From assembly GCA_037783545.1 (NCBI GenBank), contig JBBELK010000033.1, forward strand, positions 620,001 to 684,000: DNA of 64,000 bases. Reading direction: 5' to 3'. Below the pieces are notes generated by a model. The model had not been told where the DNA came from and did not search any database. It saw only the letters and a program-made list of their open reading frames with translations. A program made the translations under genes and the position numbers. Shown piece by piece: positions 30,215-43,419 of the stretch (position 1 is its first letter; the number at the start of each line of letters is the position of its first letter). The stretch is from Henricia sp. BOLD:AAB3569 (taxonomy: Eukaryota; Echinodermata; Asteroidea; Spinulosida; Echinasteridae).

Positions 30215-32711
30215 TCTCTGACATACTACTGGAGAACAAGACTAAGTGTATATAGTTACATCAACTCTACACAACGTGGGTATCTGAAGTCATGTTTTAA
30301 TGAGCAAAGTCTTAAAGGGGGGGGGGGGGGGGGGAGGGGGTGTATATATATATAATAAAGTTGACGTACACGGTAGCAACATCAATTAAAACGCAATTGC
30401 CTTCCTCCTCCGCAATAATGTTAGTGATAAGTAAAGCAAGGCTACCTTAATTATACTTTGAAAAACATGCCTTTTCTACCTAGCTAATGCTACGTTTACA
30501 CCATGTCCCCGGCAGTCCCGGCGCCCCGGTTTGGCCAAAACGTGGCGTGCCGTGGAACATTTTGTCGTCTTTTTATTACTTTGGCTCGACTCGGCCCTAG
30601 TTGGGCCGGTGTGTTGCGTTCTACCACGGTGCGTTACGTCCCGGTACGGAAAGCGTAGCGCACCGTGCCGGTTCCGGGCCGTGAGGCGGACGGCGCGCCC
30701 CGGAACCGGGACGGCGCGCTACGTTTCAAGCGGCGTTCCACTCCGGATGGGTCTACGTCCCAGGCCGGCCTGCTAAAGCCCAGGTCACAACAACGCCGGA
30801 TACAACAAGGATTATCCCGGATAGCCACGGACCCAGAATGACCCTCTTCCGGGGCGAATCGGGATGAGATCGTCCAGACCCAACACGGACCCAACACGAA
30901 CCACCCCGTACTACCACGGACCCAACACGTTTCACCACGAACTGCCCCGGACCCAACACGAACTGTCCCGAACTGTCCCGGAAGAGCTATGGATGCACCC
31001 TGAACCATCCCGGACCCAACACGGACCCAACACGAACCGTCACGGAGACTATAAATACAGGTGCATTTTTCATTGGTTTTCACTTTTCGACACGACTTTG
31101 TTGTGTCCGGGGTGGTCCGGGATGGTAGGTGGCGACAACGTGTTGGGAAAATTATGCCGTATCGCCAAGTACCGCCAAGCATCATCACGTTGCCACTACG
31201 GATTCACTAGTACTGTCCCGAACCCAACACGAACCGAACACGAACCATCCCGGATTGGGCTTCCATCCCGAATCACCCCGAATCACCCCGACTTTTTTAA
31301 ACAGTTTTAAAAAGTCGGGGTGACCTCCCGAACCGCCCAGGACTATCCCGATTCATCCAGAACTACTCCTGACCCAACACGAACCAACCAGGAACCAACA
31401 CGGATAGGACCCCGGATCGGCAATATTTCAGTCCGGGATGGTTCCCCAGACAGCAAACTTACGTTAGCCCAACGTTGGATCAACGTCAGTAAATGATGAA
31501 GAAACGTTGGACCAACGTTAGAAAGTGACGTTGTTCCAACGTAAAGTTGCACTTCCGAATAACGTTGGCACAACGTTGTTTATAAGATGGCGTTAACGTT
31601 GGACAAACGTCATATCGCTCAATTCCCAACCTTATTTCACGTCAATTCAATGCTGGCTCAACGGCAGACGTAAATTATTGACAAAAGACGTCATTTACAT
31701 TACTTATACATACTCATACATATTCATCGATACCCATACACTACTCATACATTACTTATACACTACTCATACATTATATTTATGCGCGACTTCTATTTAC
31801 GCTCCGCAAAAACCTGCACCCTGTAACCCATGGTTGGCACACACCTACTAACCGAATACCAAATTGAATACTAATCACTCGCCACTTTGAGTTTGTTCAT
31901 CCCCGACAATTGCCAATTTGCCTATTATCAAGCAACAACCCATTTACAAAAATAAAAACAACTGCCAAAACTGAAGCAAATTAGCCTTTTTACACGGTAA
32001 ATCTGGTCACGACCACTTTATGACGCAAGAGTCTAAAATGACTGTAAACAAGACGTCTTTAACACGTCGTGTGCCCCCATGTTGCCGTTAACGTCAGGTT
32101 GCCGTCAGAATAGCGACGCAAGCATGATGTAAATTGTTGTGCCTAAACCCACGTTAATTCGACGCAGTATGTCGACGCCGTACTAACGTAATGTGATAAC
32201 CTTTATATGACGTCTTACCGACGTTATATATGACACCTTATTGACGTCAAATATTGACGTTAAAGTGACGTCATGTTGACCAAATGTCTAACCTAATGCC
32301 GACGTATAGCAAATACGGAAATCGCCGGCCCATATCTGACGTCGTACCGACGTCGTACCGACGTCGTACCGACGTCGTACACCGACGTCGTACACCGACG
32401 GGCGACGTTCGCCGACCTATGCCGACCTTTGCCGACGATTCTCATTCGTGCCGGGACTGCCGGGCCAAAATTTGATAGAGCTGCTCACTGGCCGGTCACC
32501 GGCCGGCGGCAAGGGTGAGCTAGGATCATTCACGTTTCGCCACCCCGGTCCCCTACGCTCCCCGACGTCCATCCCGGTGCCTCCACGGTGCTCCTCTACC
32601 GGGGCGTCGGGACTGCCGGGGACATTGTTTAAACGTAGCATTAGTAATCCTTTCTTTTCATTTAGAAAAGTGCAGACAGCTTGTGGAATACCTGGGCGAG
32701 GAGCGGAGGCT
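30215..32711 (+). pseudogene. Duplicated channel exon fragment, split by a transposon
   Basis: 30215-30483 corresponds to 26320-26570 (3' half of the Cys-rich exon and following intron); 32645-32711 corresponds to 26571-26638 (start of the next exon). A 4-bp TATA insertion near 30250 breaks the reading frame, the donor GCAAGG has become GCAAAG, and the fragment ends inside the second exon. It cannot encode protein. The G tract in the intron has expanded. Confidence 0.88.
30484..32644. mobile_element. 2.16 kb terminal-inverted-repeat element
   Basis: The left end CTAATGCTACGTTTACACCA and the complement of the right end CTAATGCTACGTTTAAACAA match over ~47 bp with three differences and continue as TGTCCCCGGCAGTCCCG. 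Comparison with 26566-26575 shows the empty site, but the target duplication is ambiguous (TAG or TA). The interior is mosaic: a GACCCAACACG repeat at 30870-31430, AACGTTGGACCAACGTT-type palindromes at 31449-31680, and GACGTCGTACC repeats at 32335-32400. No transposase is visible, so it is non-autonomous. Confidence 0.85.
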
Positions 32712-33461
32712 AACTACTAATGATAACTACTATAATGATGTATTAGGGTTTTAAAAGAGCTCTTACAGTGGTTATATATATAGGTAGATATTCATAAATC
32801 ATTTATATAACTCTGGCATAAAGATCTTATTCACGCAGAATCTATCAGGATGACTTTCCAGTAGAGAAAAATACCCACATTGGGCATGTTGTATTTGTTT
32901 ATGTGGGCTTTGTAATTTTCAGTTAACCTTTTAGTGAACCACAGTTGTTATTTAAATCCCATGCGGTTATTTTTTAGGGACTATTTAAGTTTATACATAC
33001 GCCAATTAATGTTTCATTGTTCTTGGAACTATTTTATTTCGAAGTACATGTATAAAAATTGTTGATTACTTCAAGTGTAAATGTACATGTATGTGCCAAA
33101 TGTCCGATGTTGCTGCATGTATTCTTTGGTTCTAAAGACATCAACGAAAAAAAAAAGATATCAACGATAACAAAAAATCGACTGTCAAAATCTTGGATTA
33201 TTGGCGGTCCGCCAATAATTCAACTCACGACAAGGCGCAAAAACAGTTCAATTATCGCATAAACGATAAAATGCATTATAGGTCAGTCGGAATTTCCTCG
33301 TCCGTGTAACACCCAAAATACTTAACCAGAGCTACACAGTAAGAATCCTTATTGATTGGTAAAAACGTATATCGATGTTAAAAAGAAAATGTAAGGGTCT
33401 TTTTTACGTTTTTTCTGGTTTTGTATCTTTAAACTACTTTCCTATTATCGGATTATAAACA

Positions 33462-33638
33462 ATGAGTGCTTCGCCGCGCGCCCAGTTGACAAGGCTCTTG
33501 AGTGTCATTGCGCGACGGATCGTACCATTATTTGCAGGGTATGCAGTTTATGAAAGTTCAAGTACACCGCCAATAAATGCATCATATACCCATTTAACTG
33601 CATTTGAATGTTTTAAAACCGTGTTGGAAGAGGAATAA
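33462..33638 (+). CDS. 58-codon open frame, possible microprotein
   Basis: ATG to TAA, starting MSASPRAQLTRLLSVIARRI with a basic amphipathic N-terminus and ending in FKTVLEEE. It has the look of a small mitochondrial-type protein, but I recognise no family, there is no supporting neighbour, and a 58-codon frame is easily chance at this length. An acceptor-like TTTGCAG lies inside. Confidence 0.18.
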   Translation: MSASPRAQLTRLLSVIARRIVPLFAGYAVYESSSTPPINASYTHLTAFECFKTVLEEE

Positions 33639-33812
33639 ATTCTTCCTGTTTGAAAAAAATTATATTTGTTGCGTTTGTTCGTAGTGTGTAATCCCTGCTA
33701 AAATCGGCCGCCCCCGTCCATATATTACGTGATCTGTCCTTTCGAATACGGCGCTAGACTGGTTCCCGCTCCACATCTAAAAAAAGTCAATCGGAACGGA
33801 CGTGCCACTGAA

Positions 33813-34062
33813 TTAGCCTTTTTGAAGTATGGCGGACACAACAGGAGGGCGCACTTTGTAGTGGGTATAAAATCGACTAAAATGCAAAATAACTCAGTTT
33901 TTAACTTTACACTTATTAATTTTATTTATAATTCTGTCTATGTATTATAATTACAACATGTAAATAAAGTTTTGGGAAAGAAATACAATTGATAACAAAA
34001 TTCATACCCAAATGAAATTGCGCCCTCTCCTTTTGTCCCGCCATACTTCTAAAAGGCTAATG
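33813..34062. mobile_element. 250-bp MITE-like inverted repeat
   Basis: ATTAGCCTTTTTGAAGTATG and GGCGGACACAACAGGAGGGC at the left are mirrored by GCGCCCTCTCCTTTTGTCCC and GCCATACTTCTAAAAGGCTAAT at the right. Central 160 bp AT-rich. No clear target duplication. Confidence 0.65.
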
Positions 34063-36248
34063 GAAAGCCCATGGATTTTCTTTGCTTTATTTCCACAAAC
34101 CGAAAATTAAGATCAAAAGTTACAATTTATGAAACAATTTGGGACGTTTTGTGAGGTTAAAGTACCTGGATACAAGTCAATCGTAATACAAAATCACACT
34201 TAGGATTTTGCTGGAAACAATTTTGAAAAGTAAATAAACTTTGTGTTGAGCACATTTCTGTACTGGACAGCTCCATGAACTTTGTACCTGGCGCTGTTTA
34301 GCGCAAATTTGCTGAGCACAGATTTTATTAATGAATTACTTTGTAAGATGAGAAACCAGCTAAATTTGTATTTTCAAATTGTGCCTAAAAACAGTATCAA
34401 CATTTTAGTGCACATGTAAATACATGTCACGATATTTTGTCGGGCAACCAACTTTTGCAATATAAAGCAGATAAATTATGTGCCAGGTAATGTCTCGTGC
34501 CAATAGCGCCATGAAATCGGCCCCTGGAGTTCCGAAAGTTTCCCCTTTTTTTCAATACTTCATTGCACCATCACTGCTGTCCTCATCTTTTGCAATGTCA
34601 GTCGTCATCAAAGTCTTCATTATCTTTAAAGCCCACTTCACGAGCAGACAAGAAAAAAAAAACTAAAAGTGTTGATAGCAAGGTAACAATCGCATGATAT
34701 GGTATCTTTGTGGAAGAAAACTGCTAACTGAAGGTGTTTTAAGTTTGGAATTTTGTTTTGCATGTGGCTTAAATTTCTACAAGGCTCTTTATCAACATAT
34801 TACTACGACTGTAATTGTGGGGAAATAAAACATGTTCCAAATTATTTAACACTTTATTAAACAGCTTCAACCCGCAAAGCATTGTTATGACAATTCAGTG
34901 AATTCTTTAGAACGTATTGTACCTGTAGGTGATTGCACAACACATACAATGGAGAAATAAACTGATTGCATAATACACACAATGAGGGAATGGAATGACA
35001 AGAATGCGAGTCGGGTAGTGTAGATAACAAGGAATTACAATTAATTACTTATACTGTAACACTTATGTAATGCTGCTGTTCCTAATTTTAAAAGTTTTCC
35101 AGTCGCGTAATGTCTTGAAGTTGCTGCTGGTGGGTATCACCTTCATGCCATTTGAGAACGACTTTCACCTTCGCGGGTCTATCTCCTATTGGGAATGAGT
35201 GGACTCAAATACACCTCTTCGGGAGAATGATCTATGGAAAAAACAATTAACTAATTAAACAAAATTGTTGTCATTATTTAATATCCATATCTACATTCTT
35301 CAAAATCGATGCTTAGAATACAGACGTTAAAACAATTTTAGACGTTAAAACAATTTTAGACGTTAAAACAAGTGTAATACAATTGTAGATCACTTGATGA
35401 ATACCTGGTTGGCATTTTACGCTTGCTCATACGTTTGGGTTCACCGGTGATGTCATCCTGTTTATCCTCAAGCCTCAAATGTAGGTACAGGTTGGGACAA
35501 TATGTGCTGCATCTGAAGTCTTCGCTCCTTGACAGTTTTGATCCAATCACTGTTCAGGTAAGTGAAATCTTAACTTCCTGACCCTTAATGCACCTGGTGG
35601 TTGGTGCCTTGTCCCCATCACTGTTGAACTGAAAAATTAATAACAAGTTAACGTTAATAATAAATGGCACAGAGGGTTGAGAAGTTGATCAGAATGTTTT
35701 TCTTTTTTGGAAATGACTCATCAAGCATCGGTAAGTGTAAATTTGATGGAGATACCGACATTTTTGAGTGAGAATTTTTTTTTTTTGTGAGGAAACACTT
35801 AGTCTCATGTTTTGTGCAAAAGGTCGTAAGACATGATGAACGGTATAAATACCGTACACGTTCGCCACTAATTCTTCCTAATAAAAGTAATAATGTCATG
35901 ATCATAAATGCCCCAGAAAGTGTAAAATTTGGTTAGGAAACACGATAAGAAAATATCAAGTTTTTCTTTGAAAACACTTAGGATTTTTTTTGTCATGCTC
36001 CATAGATTAGTGCATGGAGTTTCAACTCGCATACGTGCATGATAGTTTTTCCATGATCAACCACCAAATTCTCTCCGAATTTTTCGACCGTGACCGGTCG
36101 AGATGTCTTAAAACGGGACGACTGTCGCTGTCACTTGTTCACTGTACCGTGTACACTGCGCTGGTGCCTGGAGTGTGTTTTTCAGTTGTGAATTTATGCC
36201 ACTTAAACCACGATTTAGCAAACACGGACCGCTAGCAACTAAAAGCTT

Positions 36249-39200
36249 ACTATTAGGCGGGTCAATATAGCACAAAAAATACCTCAACCTCAAAAAATTG
36301 CAACAAATTGTTTTATTGCAATTTCCTGTACTTTCAAGTATGCTGAACAACATATCAAAAGTTGGACAGAAACGGAGCACGGGAAAGTGATCAAATCTGA
36401 CGTTAAAAAATGGCTGCTAATTGTAAAGAATGTATTGTATATATAGTTATGAAAAAAAGTACCCTAACCTCCCAAAAATTCTAACAAAAGATTTTTTAAC
36501 GTTTTCTGGTTCTACTAAATGTGGAGGATGGCAGGATAAAAGTCTACCAAAATCTAGCAACCGGAAATGGGTGAAATCTGAGTCAATTCCAAGATGGCCA
36601 CCATTGACCTTGAAAACCGCTAAAATGGCTTTAACTTCTTTAATATTTCGAGTAGAACAGTGATTTAAATGTCCACCCTAAGGTTGTCAGGGACAGGGAA
36701 TTTACTGGTATCCACACAATTTTAATGCAACTTTCGACAAACAATAAAAGCCATGCACAAACTCAAAATGGCGGTCATAATTACATGTACAGGCATGGGA
36801 GGGGTAGATACAATAACTTCCTCTAATCTAAGTGCTGATGTCAGCTTCTTTTATTGGGCAGTAATGTGCATATCATGATCCCCTCCTGTGGCAAGGCTGG
36901 CTGCATCAACCACCGCACGAGGCTACGAGACGCTAAGGCACCCTGCCATAAGGCACTCTGCCAGAATTGCCTCCCCAACAACCTGCACTTTTAGGGCTGT
37001 TTTTGAGATGCGCTATTCAGGCACGTCAGCTCACCACATGCAGGTTTAATCGGGAAAAACCCTTGACAAACTTCCCAGCTAACACATAACGTTCTGCGAA
37101 CGTTCCCCGAACGTTCGTGGAAGTTACGTTCGTTTTGAACGTCGAGGGGACGTTGTGCCAACGTTTAAATCTAACGTTGCACTATAATGTTCTAAAAACG
37201 TTATTTAATAACGTTCTGAGATTGTTTGTTTTTTTGTCACATTCGTTTTGAACGTCGAGGGGACGTTCTGTGGACGTTTGAATCTAACGTTACAATATAA
37301 CGTTCAAAGAACGTTTTTTTAATAACGTTCGGAGAATGTTCGTTTTTGGTCACGTTCGTTTTGAACGTCGAGGGGTTGTTTCTGTGGCTGTTTTTGAGAT
37401 GCGCTATTCAGGCACGTCAGCTCACCACATGCAGGTTTAATCGGGAAAAACCCTTGACAAACTTCCCAGCTAACACATAATAACGTTCCCCGAACGTTCG
37501 TGGAAGTTACGTTCGTTTTGAACGTCGAGGGGACGTTTTGTGGAAGTTTGAATATAACGTTGGAGTGTAACGTTCTAAGAACATTCCGAGAACGTTGTTA
37601 ACAAAGCAGATCGCGCGGAGATTATTTTTCCGTAAATTTCAGAAAGAATTGCATTGTTTTAAGTTTTACGTTGTATAACCACGCACTACCTGATTTGAAA
37701 TGTATGTACTTTTGTATATAAAACCCATCTATAGTCTAAAAAGGTAAGATTTTCAAGAAATAGTAAAAAATGTGGTTTCCAATGTCCGCCAACCATGACT
37801 ACATACGAAGGAAATTCAAGGAGCATATATATCAAGCGTATACTTACTACACATGTACATAGTAAGAGGAAGTGACTGGTATCAAGAGCCCTGGAACTTC
37901 AGGAAAGTACTTAGTAAGTTGATTAAAAATAGTCTGATTACGTAATGCGTCACAATGCGTCATAATAAATGTGTTGTACAATTGACACGTCCCCTGAAAA
38001 CTCCACACAATTACGTTCCCCGGACGTTCATTCCTAACATTCCGCTGTTCATTCCTAACAGTCGGGGGACGTTATTTGGTTAGCTGGGTTGGCCATCTAC
38101 GCCCAGCGTAAGACCATCTCAACCCAACCGTGGCAAACCCTACCTGATGCCATACTAGCCCAGCCCGAAATGCACCGCACCCCACCCAGCTCTTCCAGCA
38201 CAAAGCCAGTCCAGCCCAAAGCCACGCCAGCCCCGGACGTTTATTCCTTACATTCGGTTAGCTGGGTTGGCCATCTACGCCCAGCGTAAGACCATCTCAG
38301 CCCAGCCTGAAGCCATCCCAACCGTGGCAAACCCGGCCCGATGCTAGCCCAGCCCGAAATGCACCGCACCCCGCCCAGCTCTTCCAGCCAAAAGCCACGC
38401 CAGTCCAGCCCGAAGCACGCAAATAGGCCATCCCATGCAGCCCAGTCCACCAATCACACCAGCCTGCTCAATCCCTCCTATCACACCAGACCGCCGCAGT
38501 CCAGGCCAGCCAAGCCCAGCACGAAGCCTTGTGTACCCACCCGTGAATCATACAGCAATGATATTTTTTACTACTATACTAAGGAGAATCCTGTAATAGA
38601 ATTTTATCCTGTAATAGGTTTTTATCCTGATTAAACCTGCGTGGGTTAGTTGACATACTGAATCGCGCGTCTCAAAAACAGCCCAAGAAGTGCAGGTTCT
38701 CAGGAAGGCAATTCGACAGTGTGGCGCATCCTGCCTAAGCGGCTCGTACGGTGGCTGATGTAGCCAGCCTTGCCACAGAAGGGGATCGTGTCATACACAT
38801 TACTGACCGAAAAAATAAGCTACTACTGACTGCAGTTAGAGAAGTTATTGTCGCTACCCTTCCATGCCTGTAATTATGACCGCCATTTTGAGTTTGTGGC
38901 TTTTATTGTTTGTCGAAGGTTCGATTAAAATGTTATATATACTAGTGAATTCCCTGGCCCTGAAAACCCTAGGGTAGACATTTAAATCACTGTTTTACTC
39001 CTGATATTAAAGAAGCTACAGTCATTTCAGCGATTTTCAAGGTCAACGGCAGCCATCTTGAAATTAACCCAGATTTCCGGTGGCTTGATTTTGGTAGACT
39101 TTTTTTCCCTGGTATTCACCACATTCAGTAGGACCAGGTTGGGGTACTTTTTTTACATAAATATACCCCTCTATTTAACCTTTTGTTATGTTGGCGGCCA

Positions 39201-39709
39201 TCTTGTTTTTGACGTCATTTTTGAAGACTTTCCCGTGCGCGATATTATTTTCCGTACCGCTGTTTAGCGAACATTGCTTCTGATTGGTTTAACCCCTATG
39301 CATATGTTGCATACATATGTTTTTTTCGATAACTACCTCAACATAACCCCACACCATACCACACTCTTTCCTCAATTAATAGTGAAAAAAGTTAATACGA
39401 CTCAAAGGAGATTCGAACCTGCAATCTCTCGATTGATAGTACTACGTCTTAACCACTAGACTACCAAACGACTCGACAAACCCTGAAGGCGCTATATAGA
39501 AAATATGAATATTCATTTACAATGCACCAATCAGACTCCTCGATGAAGCCCCATAGCGAATATGTGGTACGGAAAAAAATATCGCTTCCCGTGCGTCAAA
39601 ATTGTCTAACTTTTGATATGTTGTTCGTCACATCGAATAGTACAGAAAACGATCATAAAACGTTTTGTTGCAATTTTTTGGGGTCAGGTGGTATATTGAC
39701 CCGTAGACC
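36249..39709. repeat. Foldback element 1 (copy B)
   Basis: Same arms, palindromic spacer and inserted 347-bp MITE (39239-39585) as at 1370-4830. One T is missing in a homopolymer near 37320. Confidence 0.85.
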
Positions 39710-42700
39710 ATGGGGCATAGGTGATTATCTTTCAGTTTCGTGGCGCAGTTCTCAGAACTATGTGGAAATAGCAAATTCTATTAGTCAATGTCAAGTGAAT
39801 TACAAAAACCAAAATCCACAAACCCGAAAATCACCAGATTTTTATATTTTTACATTTAAATTTCTCTTTCAAAAATAGCGCCCTCTGTTGGCCAATTTTG
39901 GAGAACTGTGTGCATTTCCTATGGAGGTAGACTGGTTCCCGGTCCACATATTCTACATACGACGACTGAATATGAGGACAGGCTATTGTCGTGTTTAAAA
40001 TAGCACTTTAAGCATTACGTAATGCATTTATTTTTAGGAGCACATAACCGTTAATGTTTAAAGCGCGCTGCGCGCTATATAGAATGAGTGTACAACAATT
40101 TGAAAGGGGTTATTCCATATTTGACCAATACAAATTTAATATATTAACCTTAAAATATTAAATATGCCCATTTTAATATACATGTATGCTAGCATCAAAA
40201 AGAAAATTCAAACCTTGTCTGCATCACCCAGTGAGCTCCATATTGTACTACTCGAAACAATGACGAATTGTACCCGACGATTAACGGTAACGTCCGGACG
40301 ACCGGATGTGCATTCGGGTAACTTCGGGAACCTTCGGAAAAAGGAGGGATTCCTCCTGTTTCAAAATGGCGGAATTGGCGGCTGCCGGACCTTAAATTCA
40401 GTCTAGTCAAATAATTTTTGGTCCGGGTACCAGACTACTATGGAGGTGGCCATGGTACAGTGTATATAGCCAAATTGACTGCTGTGTGTGCAGTTTATTA
40501 GCTTTTGCTATTAGAGGAAATCAATGTAATGGTTTCTAGTGTCACATAATGCTAAACAATTATTTAAATCATAAGAGTCAGGGCAAAACTTATACTTGAA
40601 ACAATTTTTTTGAGGTTTCACATAGTCTTGCTTTATTCCATTGTACTTCAGTGTGCCAACATCTCATTTGTTTTGCTGAATAGATTTGTGATCTGTGGCC
40701 AATTCTGAGATTGGAATACAGTGAAACTTGTATACAATGACCATTGCAACCTCGGGACTGCAAAAAAACCTGGCCACTGGCCACATTATAGAGGTTGCTT
40801 ATGCATTGTACGCATGGCCACTATAAGCAGGACCCTTGTTTATCAAGGTGGGCTTAAACAAGTTTCACTGTTACAGTATTATTAAACGCATTATACATAT
40901 AAATTAAAGTTAATTTTCAATATGAACATTTTTGTGGAGCTCAAACATATTATTTAACTGACCTGTGCCTCAAATTACATTTTACTAATCTGTTAGCTTT
41001 CCATGTCTACTCAACGTCAAATTTGGATAATAAGCGGGGAACCTACATGTAATCTTTTCAGTAGTATATTGTGAATCATCTCAAACTGTCACTATGATGG
41101 AAATTGGGCACACACACTGATAAACAAAAATGGGCAAATTTTGCCCAACTTTGTTTCAAATATCAACATACCCATCTTTGGGGCACAAAATACCCAACTG
41201 TTGGGTAACAGCCTTAAAGTCGAGCATATTTGGCCCGAGATACCCAACAGGCATGTTGGGCATATACGAAAATATTTCTGCTCTATATGTTGAATTTAAC
41301 CAACAATTGTATGCGGTTGTTCCCAGGTGTGCAGTTGCTAGAATGCGTCCTGCTTGTGTTGAAAATTCCCCATTAACTGGAGTATAGAACTTGGATAGTT
41401 TACCCAAGAACATTTTCTGCATAATGACCCAACAAATGTCCTAATGAAATTCTCAAACTTTATTTTACCCATCATATTTTTTACAGTATACTTTGAAGCG
41501 CCCACTCTGGATTTCACAATCTCCAACAGATGGAGAAAATATTGTTTGTCTGTATACTATGCTCAACCTTTTAATACTTTCAGCAAGAGGTAAACAAAAT
41601 ACACCAATAAATAGCCGCTGTTTCCCCAATTTACAGAACTTTGCATGTAACCATCGTTGGTGTCCTGGATGTTTTACCCAACAGAGCATTTTCTGCATAT
41701 GTTGAGGAAATATGGCCTAAACATAAAAACTTTTTTTTACCCAGCAATTTTTACAGTGCACCATTGTTAATAACACGCGTATAATGCATAAGCAACCTCT
41801 ATAATGTGGCCAGTGGCCAGGTTTTTTTGCAGTCCCGAGGTTGGCCACTATATATGGGTCATTCCATAAATACGGGACCCAGTGTTCCCCTTTACGTCAT
41901 AACACTTCCGGAGTTGATTTTTATACATACCGGGCTTCAGAGAACGGTTACCCTCAGCATATAAACAATATATGGCCTCGTAAATCGAACAACACTGGTG
42001 CGATCTTCTAGATGCAAGTGTGACATTTTGAAATTTATATTGAAAAATTATTTAAATTTCGCTCATAATATGATTTGAATTTATAAGGTACAGGTTCTAC
42101 AGGTAGGTAAAACCAGAAGCTACCTTTTCCAGAAAGAACCTGGTCAAAAAGAATTTTAAAATGCCTTGGTGTCCCCACTTACGTCTCGAATATTATCAAA
42201 ACTATGACACCATGACATGTCTAAATGTTTGGAAATTGTTTCAAATATCCTACACTATCAGAAATTGCACGGAAATTTATTTAAAATATTTTGGTAACTT
42301 GAAAAGGCCATTTTTACAAATGCTTTGGCCCCCATATTTATGGAATGACCCACATAGGCCTACAAGTTTCACTGTATTCCAATCTCAGAATTAACCACAG
42401 ATCACAAATCTATTCAGCAAAACAAATGAGATGTTGGCACAGTAAAGTGCATTGGAATAAAGCAAGACTATGTGAAACCTCAACAAGTTTGTTTCGAGTA
42501 TACATGTACGTTTTGCCTTGACTCTTATGATTTAAATTATTTTTTAGCATTATGTGACACTAGAAGCCATTACATGAATTTCCTCTAATAGCAAAAGCTA
42601 ATAAACTGCACACACAGCAGTCAAATTGGCTATATACACTGTACCATGGCCACCTCCATAGGAAATGCACACAGTTCTCCAAAATTGGCCAACAGAGGGC

Positions 42701-42889
42701 GCTATTTTTGAAAGAAAAATTTAAATGTAAAAATATAAAAATCTGGTGATTTTCGGGTTTGTGGATTTTGGTTTTTGTAATTCACTTGACATTGACTAAT
42801 AGAATTTGCTATTTCCACATAGTTCTGAGAACTGCGCCACGGAAATCACTTTCTGAACACATTTTGCTGCCTTGCCCCATGGTCTACCG
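39710..42889. repeat. Foldback element 2 (copy B)
   Basis: Same structure as 4831-8010, with the 510-bp MITE at 39928-40437 and the 498-bp element at 41855-42352. One base differs at 40833. Confidence 0.85.
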
Positions 42890-43419
42890 CCTATATACTA
42901 TTTTTACCTTCACTACTTACTTTATTTTTACGAGTAATTTCTTGCTCATATACACAGCAATCTTTCGCGATCCATCGATGAAAATCATGATTGTTGCTGG
43001 CCGGCCGGCGCCGCGCCATACACGAAAATGACATTTCAGTCTGGCTCTCTGACATGACGTTAAATGCCGTATATTTATATTTCACAGGCCTGGATCCCAG
43101 ACTTAAGGGCCAATCATCAGAGTGGTCGATTTTATAGCAGGAAATGCACAAGAAAAATAAACACATCAACGATTTAAATTTTGAAACTAGAAGAATTTAT
43201 TCTACTACAGCATAATGTTAAAACATTTTAAATGTTATGAGCTACAATTATGATGGTTGCATAATGTATACATTGACAATGTGCTTCAATTTGCATAAAC
43301 CACACACCCCACAAATAATGGTATGGTCTGTGGCGAAGTAACAATCGGTTTCCTGTTTAATGGCGACGCACTCGTTGTAAATCCGGGGGAAACAAAGTAG
43401 TTCCAGCGTCAAAAACCGA

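Larger units (their letters stand above)
32712..34881. other. Non-coding sequence up to copy B
   Basis: 32730-32806 is the right flank repeat of the exon fragment. 33761 carries one terminus (TAGACTGGTTCCCGCTCCAC) of the 510-bp MITE family. 33813-34062 is a small inverted-repeat element. 33462-33638 is a short open frame. Elsewhere I see nothing. Confidence 0.5.
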
